Below, in pieces: positions 1 to 4,213 of a DNA stretch of 7,478 nt (position 1 is its first letter; the number at the start of each line of letters is the position of its first letter). The translations under genes were made by a program, and so were the position numbers. The stretch covers positions 1 to 7,478 of the forward strand of contig JADGOU010000138.1 in the NCBI GenBank assembly GCA_017882835.1. The letters run 5' to 3'. Source of the stretch: Frankiaceae bacterium. Lineage in GTDB: Bacteria > Actinomycetota > Actinomycetes > JADGOU01. The notes below the pieces were generated by a model, which searched no databases, was not told where the DNA came from, and saw nothing but the letters and a program-made list of their open reading frames with translations.

Positions 1-16
1 ATATGGCAGGAGAGCC

Positions 17-233
17 TCAATTCGGGACGGTCCGTCCGCGCACCGTGCGTTGGACAGCCGCACCCGGTGGTCGACGGCGGACGCCCCGACTGTCCAAGAT
101 CCGCCGGACGGCAGAAGGACCGGTTCGTCAGCTCCGCGATTTGGCGGAGCGAAAGACCATCGTCGTACTGCTCCACCACGAAGCTGCTCAGCCGGTGCAG
201 CGCGGCGAGATCGGCCTCGGTTCCGTCGAGCAT
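17..233 (-). pseudogene. small helix-turn-helix protein, frameshifted
   Basis: Read on the minus strand from ATG 233, the frame gives MLDGTEADLAALHRL, a short helical lead, then LRQIAELTNRSF. The matching continuation AVRRILDSRGV and an Arg/Pro-rich tail lie in another frame and stop at TGA 17-19. Joined, this is a typical small actinobacterial HTH protein with the helix-turn-helix at about residues 26-48. The span is 217 nt, and adding 2 nt gives an open 72-aa frame. The break lies at about 110-118, where TTCTGCC would need to be TTCTCTGCC, that is, one CT unit lost. A DNA-binding role is inferred from the motif only; no target is evident. It lies 114 bp downstream of the DUF5999 gene on the same strand. 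The start is uncertain: GTG 242 in the same frame is also possible and no strong ribosome site is visible. Confidence 0.6.
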
Positions 234-347
234 GAGGCCCAGCACCGAAGCATCGATCCCTGCTCCATCAAACCCGGCACCTGACAGCGATGAAGTCGTT
301 GGCCAGCGGCGGCGCCAGTTGCCCGATTTCGTTCGAAGGACTTGAAG

Positions 348-560
348 TTACGCGGCAAGCAGCGGACGGCGGTGTCCTGGCGCGACTCCGCGTCGCGGAG
401 CGATCGGCGTCCCGTCCGGAAGCAGCTCGCCGGTGTCGTCGAAGACCACAACGCCGTTGCAGAGCAGAGCCCAGCCGAGGTCGTCCTGGCGGGCGACGAC
501 CCGGGCGGCGGCGTGGTCGGTGGCGGTGGCGGCCGGACACGGCGGCTGGTGGCAGCACAT
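348..560 (-). CDS. DUF5999 family small protein
   Basis: A 70-aa protein that I recognise as the actinobacterial DUF5999 family. It begins MCCHQPPCP (the Cys-x-His-x-Pro-Pro-Cys-Pro head of the family), continues through an Ala/Arg-rich stretch, and then has the hallmark core LLCNGVVVFDDTGELLPDG at about residues 32-50, followed by IAPRR. Length matches the family (about 65-75 aa). ATG 560 is chosen because the family starts at this Met-Cys, and GGGGA lies about 5 bases upstream of it; the frame is open further upstream but that sequence is not family-like. The clustered Cys and His could bind a metal, but that is inference; function is unknown. A frameshifted HTH gene follows on the same strand. 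Confidence 0.85.
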   Translation of the reverse strand: MCCHQPPCPAATATDHAAARVVARQDDLGWALLCNGVVVFDDTGELLPDGTPIAPRRGVAPGHRRPLLAA

Positions 561-950
561 GGCATCCCCATACTGGAAGTGATATGGCGTCCGCTCCTGA
601 CGGAGGCCTCGAGGCGCCCCGCTCCCTGTTTGAGCAGAGTGGCGCCGAGCCCGGTTGATACGGAGCTTCCTTGTCCTGGCGGGGACCAACGAGCGGGTAT
701 CAGCTGTGCCGCCGAGCGCTCGCGACAGGGTGGACGCCGCACCCTCACGGGTCGGCGTCGTCACCCGGGAGCCGGAGGCCGTCATGCGCCAGATCCGCGT
801 CGTCAAGCTACGTCGCAAGGAGCGCCAGGAAGGGCTGGACCTGCGGACGCCGGCTGGGCGGGTGCTCCCGTTCTGAAGGCTGCCGCCGACGGCTCCACCA
901 GGCCGGCCGCCGCTCGGGCGTTGTTGTCGCTCCCCTCACCTCGATCTTGC
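561..950. other. no clear gene; flank upstream of group II-like element
   Basis: Apart from a possible 30-aa reading frame at 784-876 (listed separately), I see no recognisable protein or RNA gene on either strand here. Open frames in all phases are Arg/Pro/Ala-rich, as expected for non-coding high-GC DNA. The left part should hold the promoter of the minus-strand DUF5999 gene, but no convincing -35/-10 pair could be picked. The right edge (TCTTGC, 945-950) abuts the GTGCG of the putative group II intron and would be its 5' exon. Confidence 0.5.
784..876 (+). CDS. possible 30-aa basic peptide, unrecognised
   Basis: ATG 784 is preceded by GGAGG at 774-778 with a 5-base spacer, a good ribosome site. 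It opens a 30-codon frame starting MRQIRVVKLRRKERQEG and ending in GRVLPF before TGA. The peptide is rich in Arg and Lys in its first half. I do not recognise a family. The frame is also open upstream to TTG 655, so it could be the 3' end of a degraded longer gene rather than a real small protein. Chance occurrence is possible; confidence is low. Confidence 0.22.
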   Translation: MRQIRVVKLRRKERQEGLDLRTPAGRVLPF

Positions 951-1562
951 GTGCGCCCAGCGGAACGGGCGTGACCTCGTGTAGGTGATCTCGCTGTTCG
1001 TGCTTGCTGTCGCTCGCTGGTGGAAGTCCGGCCCGGGTAGCTGCCAGGAGGCCCGGTAGCAGGCTGCCGGCGCCCGGGGGGCGCCAGATGTCGAAGCAAC
1101 AGCGCCGAAAGCCCGCCAGGGGAGCGACTGAACGGTCCGCAGCATCACGCGAGCCCTGCACCGCCGTTAGTTAGAGGTGGCGCAAGGGTGGCAACATGGG
1201 GAGCCGAGCCGCTGAAGTCACGGTGAAGGCCACGGACGCGGTGAAGAGCCTGGAGACGCAGCCGCCAAGGGACCCCCGGCGTATGGCCGTGGAACGTCCA
1301 GACAGTGACGACGGGAACTGGGGAGGCCCTCTCCGGCCCGGTGACCTGCGGAGAAGTCGCCGGAGCCACTCGCGCCCTATAACCGATGAGAAGTAGATGG
1401 CGTGCCGGGTGGGCGTCGGAGGCGGCCGCAGTACCGGTTGAGCCGACCCGAGCGGACAACTCAACCGTCGGGGAGGGAAGGCCCGCTGCTTCGTCGACGC
1501 GCTTCGGCGCAGCGAAGGGCGGTTGAGTGCCCTCGTGGCCGGCCGCAGCGAGCAAGATCGAG
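951..1562 (+). mobile_element. group II intron, 5' fragment (domain I region), truncated
   Basis: The segment opens with GTGCGCCCAG, the GUGCG start used by bacterial group II introns. It continues with structured non-coding sequence including GGTGGAAGTCC and CCAGGAGGCCCGGTAGC, which resemble domain I of such introns from memory. The last six bases before the junction, TCTTGC (945-950), can pair as IBS1 with GCAAGG at 1182-1187 (one G-U pair), about 230 nt into the element, a reasonable place for EBS1. CACCTC (937-942) can pair as IBS2 with GAGGTG at 1174-1179. I find no domain V hairpin and no reverse transcriptase frame, so only the 5' part would remain and it could not splice or move by itself. 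The 3' limit is approximate. A 66-codon frame at 1196-1396 inside it is probably not a gene. Confidence 0.5.
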
Positions 1563-1637
1563 TCCAAGCCCCGGCTGCATGAGATGATCGGCCGGCGCGC
1601 GTCCGATGCTGATGCCGAGCAGACCAACTGGCGATGG

Positions 1638-1718
1638 GGAGCACGACCGATCGCGGCCTATTGGGTGCGGGCTCTGATCGCGGCGGCCTGCCGGGTGTAT
1701 GCGATCAACCCGCTGCAG
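1638..1718 (+). mobile_element. IS110-type transposase remnant
   Basis: The plus-strand frame reads PIAAYW then RALIAAACRVYAINPLQ, which resembles the end of the RuvC-like N-terminal domain of IS110-family transposases, where an Ala-Ile-Asn-Pro motif precedes the Arg-Tyr-Arg and Lys-Ser-Asp-x-x-Asp motifs. Those following motifs are missing: similarity stops at about 1718, ten bases before the stop codon of the neighbouring 154-aa gene. The frame is open upstream to 1527, but that part does not look like a transposase. About 27 residues of similarity only, so a chance match is possible. If real, it marks an old insertion and deletion at the edge of the sigma/protease operon. Confidence 0.4.
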
Positions 1719-1727
1719 GGCCAAGCC

Positions 1728-2192
1728 TCACCTGTCCGGCGTCAGCCGAAACCACTCTGTCGTGAGGCGCAGGTGGTCGGCGCGGACGTGGAGACGCACG
1801 AGGCCGGTCGGAACCGGGCGCAGCAGGAAGGTGCCGGCGTCGTCCATGGCCGCCGTCGCGGTGTGGCCGTCGGGCGACCGCAACTCCACGGTGCCCGGCG
1901 CCGGTGGAACGACCTGCCCCAGCACGCCGCCGGCGCTGACGCCCAGCTCGAGCAGCGAGCCATCGACCTCGAACGTCAGCGTTCGTGGCTCGACCTCCGC
2001 GGACCGCACCCCGGTCGGCTCCAGCTCGTCGTGCCGGGAGTCGTGCGAAAGCGTGGCGAGCTCCTCGTCCACCGTCCGCCAGGTGAAGGCACCCCTCGCC
2101 TGGGCCGCCACGAGGGGCGGGACCGACTCGGAAGTCTGGAGGGCCTTACGGAACTCGTCGAGAAGCCGGTCGTCGTCATCCCACCATGGCAT
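1728..2192 (-). CDS. 154-aa conserved-looking partner protein of the sigma/S8/CHAT module, unknown function
   Basis: Third gene of the minus-strand operon. ATG 2192 is preceded by GAGAGGTGA about 6 bases upstream, a strong ribosome site, and lies 60 bp after the sigma-factor stop. The protein starts MPWWDDDDRLLDEFRKAL. Residues about 1-50 look helical and include FTWRTVDEELATL; residues about 65-150 look beta-rich (TLTFEVDGSLLELGV, LGQVVPPAPGTVEL, GTFLLRPVPTGLVRLHV), like a small beta-sandwich of the carboxypeptidase-regulatory or transthyretin type. No signal peptide, membrane helix or zinc-finger anti-sigma motif is present. From memory, similar proteins recur beside ECF sigma and CHAT genes in actinomycetes. 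Position makes it a candidate sigma-binding protein or protease substrate, but this is inference. The gene looks intact and ends just before an IS110 scrap. Confidence 0.8.
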   Translation of the reverse strand: MPWWDDDDRLLDEFRKALQTSESVPPLVAAQARGAFTWRTVDEELATLSHDSRHDELEPTGVRSAEVEPRTLTFEVDGSLLELGVSAGGVLGQVVPPAPGTVELRSPDGHTATAAMDDAGTFLLRPVPTGLVRLHVRADHLRLTTEWFRLTPDR

Positions 2193-2252
2193 CCCGGTTC
2201 ACCTCTCTCTTCCGTCGTCGCTGCCCTGTCCCCCACACCGGCTCGCATGTCG

Positions 2253-2828
2253 TCACCGGCTTGCATGGTCGGCCATCAGGGCCGCCAGCGCTGGGCTGCG
2301 GCGGAGCTTTTCTAGGCACCGCGCCCGCGTCGGCCCGATGCTGCCGACGGGCATACCCATCCGGCTGCTCACGTCGGTGTACGACGGCGGCGGATCGGTC
2401 ACCAGCAGCGCGATGAGCTGCTGGCACTGCGGCGGCAGGTTGGCCAGTCCAGCCCGCAGGGCGGCCGCCCGCTCCGCCGCGAGCACGCCCGCTGCGACGT
2501 CCACGGCATCCACGTCGAGGGCGCGGACGTTCTCGTCGAGGTCGACCGTGCGGCGTGCGGTCCGCAGCGCGTGCAGGCATTCGCGGCTCGTGGTCGTGAC
2601 CAGCCAACCGGGCAGTGCCCCGGCCTCGCGCAGCCGGTCCAGTCGCTCGACGGTCCGCAGCCACACGGTCTGGCTGACATCGGCGGCATCCGCGTCGGTG
2701 AGCCGGTACCGACGACAGACGCTCCAGACCAGACCGGCGTACCGGTCGACCAACTCCTCCCAGGCGGCGGCGTCCCCGGCGGTGGCGGCCGCGACCAGCA
2801 GCTCGGTCACCCCCCAGTGGGACGTCAC
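2253..2828 (-). CDS. ECF-type RNA polymerase sigma-70 factor
   Basis: 191 aa, soluble, with the two-domain plan of ECF sigma factors. Region 2 spans about residues 22-92: WEELVDRYAGLVWSVCRRY, then DADAADVSQTVWLRTVERL, which is the core-polymerase-binding and -10-recognition helix set, then a Trp-Leu-Val-Thr-Thr-Thr segment. Region 4 spans about 125-178: LPPQCQQLIALL, then the helix-turn-helix YTDVSSRMGMPVGSIGPTRARCLEKLR for -35 recognition. There is no extra C-terminal domain. The GTG start at 2828 overlaps the protease stop as GTGA, so the two genes are probably translationally coupled; a G-rich stretch just upstream can serve as ribosome site. It presumably directs polymerase to a small regulon, most simply including its own divergent promoter region. 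I cannot assign an ECF group by eye. Confidence 0.92.
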   Translation of the reverse strand: MTSHWGVTELLVAAATAGDAAAWEELVDRYAGLVWSVCRRYRLTDADAADVSQTVWLRTVERLDRLREAGALPGWLVTTTSRECLHALRTARRTVDLDENVRALDVDAVDVAAGVLAAERAAALRAGLANLPPQCQQLIALLVTDPPPSYTDVSSRMGMPVGSIGPTRARCLEKLRRSPALAALMADHASR

Positions 2829-4030
2829 CGGGTCGCCCCCGCCAGCTCTCCGGCCGGAGTCGGGCTCGCCTGCAGTTCCCACGGCTGTCGCGGTATCACC
2901 GGCACACGCAGATCGTCCGCGGTCCGGGCCGTCGCGCGCTGACGAAGGAAGCCGGCCGCCGTAAAGGCGTCCACGCGTTCCTGGCCACTGGTCATCACAT
3001 GAGCCAGCTGACCGCTGACGATGGCCGTTGCGAACGAGGTGCCGGCCCACTTGGCCCAACCGGCGAAAGCGCCGGCTCCAGCGGCCGGGGAGCCGTTGGC
3101 CGGGAAGACCGGGAACGTGCTCACCACCTCGTCGCCGGCGGCGGCGAGGTCCACCCACGGCCCGAAGTTGCTGTAGTCCGCCCACCGCCAGCACCCGGCG
3201 CTGCTCTCCACCGCCGCGCCGACGGCGACGACCTCGGGCAGAGCCGCTGGGAGGAACGCTTGTGGCGGTTCGCCCGGGTCCCGGTTGCCGGCGGCCGCCA
3301 CAACGACAGTCCGACGACCCAGTCCCCGAATCGTGTCGGTGAGTAGCGAGGCCTCGCCGACGGTCGGGCGGGCGGATCCGAGGGAAAGGTTGATGATGTC
3401 GACACCCTGCTCCGCCAGCTGCTCAACGGCGGCCACCACGGCCGCGGTCCGGCCGTGGCCCGACGGGTCGAGAGCGCGCACGACCCGGACGTCCGCCGCG
3501 GGGGCCTGCTGGAGGACGAGCCCGGTGACGAACGTGCCGTGACCGGCGCAGCGAGCCTTCTTCGGGTCGTACGGCGAGTTCTCGACTTCGAGATCCTGGA
3601 CATGGGCTAGATAGGCACCGGCGCACCAGGGATGCGGCCACATGCCGGTGTCGACCACGCCGATGGTCACACCCGCCCCGTCGTTGGACTCCCGCCGAGC
3701 GGATAACGCCCTGGCCGGCAGTGCCGCGTCCCGACCCACGAGATCCTGCGGCAGCGCGCCCATCGACGGTGCCGGCACCTCGAGGGCGTCGTTGGCGTAT
3801 ACACGCGTCCGCAGCTCGACCGGCAGGCTCTGGATTACGCCTCGGACAACCTCGTCGTCGGCCTCCGGGCCCAGCCGGACATGGGCGAGTCGACCACCGG
3901 GTTGATCCACCTGGAGCGAGCGGCCGACTACGCTGTCGGCGCGCAGGTGGTCCAGCACCCGGTCGAGGGCCCAGCCCGACACGAGCAGGTGCGGGTACGC
4001 GGCGGCGTCGTCCTTTCCGACAATTGCCAT
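2825..4030 (-). CDS. S8 family (subtilisin-like) serine protease, cytosolic
   Basis: 401-aa subtilase with a complete catalytic set: Asp127 in GVVDTGMW, His164 in GHGTFVTG, oxyanion Asn249 in AAAGNRD, and Ser332 in GTSFATAIVSG. The first 115 or so residues (MAIVGKDD..., with LLVSGWALDRVLDHLRAD) form a non-catalytic N-terminal domain. There is no signal peptide, no membrane helix and no sorting tail, so unlike most subtilases it should act inside the cell. Cys161 and other Cys residues are compatible with a reducing cytosol. ATG 4030 is chosen for the AGAGGA site 5 bases upstream; the frame is open further upstream (to 4654) but runs into the divergent gene. It is the first gene of the operon and overlaps the sigma gene by 4 bases. 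Substrate unknown; the 154-aa protein, the sigma factor or the CHAT protein are candidates by context. Confidence 0.93.
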   Translation of the reverse strand: MAIVGKDDAAAYPHLLVSGWALDRVLDHLRADSVVGRSLQVDQPGGRLAHVRLGPEADDEVVRGVIQSLPVELRTRVYANDALEVPAPSMGALPQDLVGRDAALPARALSARRESNDGAGVTIGVVDTGMWPHPWCAGAYLAHVQDLEVENSPYDPKKARCAGHGTFVTGLVLQQAPAADVRVVRALDPSGHGRTAAVVAAVEQLAEQGVDIINLSLGSARPTVGEASLLTDTIRGLGRRTVVVAAAGNRDPGEPPQAFLPAALPEVVAVGAAVESSAGCWRWADYSNFGPWVDLAAAGDEVVSTFPVFPANGSPAAGAGAFAGWAKWAGTSFATAIVSGQLAHVMTSGQERVDAFTAAGFLRQRATARTADDLRVPVIPRQPWELQASPTPAGELAGATR

Positions 4031-4102
4031 GGCGTCCTCTTCCTCGAGCGTCTCTTCGTCCGGAGTGGGACCTCCTGCCTCCTGATACACCTTCGGGGCC
4101 AC

Positions 4103-4113
4103 CCGGTTGCCAG
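4103..4113 (+). promoter_or_regulatory. CCGGTTGCCAG element, CHAT-facing copy
   Basis: This 11-base element on the plus strand is repeated exactly on the minus strand at 4190-4180. It lies 100 bp upstream of the CHAT GTG. Nine bases further on, GTCGTGACA follows; the other copy is followed by GTCACA at nearly the same distance. It could be the -35 part of an ECF promoter or half of an operator; the spacing to the GTC trinucleotide (17 nt from the first G of GGTTGCC) is shorter than usual for ECF promoters, so the -10 is not settled. Confidence 0.45.
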
Positions 4114-4179
4114 ACGGGCAGGTCGTGACAGCCCGAGTCACCGGCCTGTTGTTGACCCGCATGATGTGACAAGCAGATG

Positions 4180-4190
4180 CTGGCAACCGG
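4180..4190 (-). promoter_or_regulatory. CCGGTTGCCAG element, protease-operon-facing copy
   Basis: Exact minus-strand copy of the element at 4103-4113, facing the S8 protease gene and 150 bp upstream of its ATG. It is followed on the minus strand by CATCTGCTT and GTCACATCAT. The two copies point toward each other, 66 bp apart, so the two transcripts would start inside the spacer and run outward past the opposite element. The arrangement suits co-regulation of both arms by one factor, possibly the ECF sigma itself. Confidence 0.45.
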
Positions 4191-4213
4191 CGCGGGGCGG
4201 AGGGCCTTCGGCG

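Larger units (their letters stand above)
4031..4213. promoter_or_regulatory. divergent promoter region between protease operon and CHAT gene
   Basis: 183 bp separate the ATG of the protease (4030, minus) from the GTG of the CHAT gene (4214, plus), so both arms must start transcription here. The region holds the two 11-bp elements listed separately. Strong ribosome sites lie at both ends (GAGGAAGAGGA before 4030 on the minus strand; GGAGGG at about 4199-4204 on the plus strand). A clear housekeeping -35/-10 pair was not found on either strand, which fits use of an alternative sigma factor. Confidence 0.7.

Noticed and set aside
1196..1396. 66-codon plus-strand frame inside the intron-like segment
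   Set aside because: Composition is Arg/Asp/Pro-rich without a motif, and the DNA fits structured intron sequence better than a gene.
1145..1644. Minus-strand open frames of about 160 aa
   Set aside because: No motif or domain seen, and they lie antisense to the intron-like segment.
1699..2964. 421-aa open frame on the plus strand
   Set aside because: Antisense to the sigma factor and the 154-aa gene; Ser/Arg/Ala-rich with no motif, a typical shadow in GC-rich DNA.
3278..3290. A near-copy of the intergenic element (CCGGTTGCCGG) in the protease gene
   Set aside because: Two mismatches within coding sequence that encodes the conserved AAAGNRD motif on the other strand; explained by coding constraint.
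4152..4180. Possible housekeeping promoter TTGACC - 17 - AGATGC on the plus strand
   Set aside because: The -10 is a poor match, so it cannot be told from chance.
3881..4213. Earlier start for the TPR-CHAT gene at 3881
   Set aside because: It would overlap the start of the protease gene and the intergenic elements; the sequence before GTG 4214 is not protein-like.
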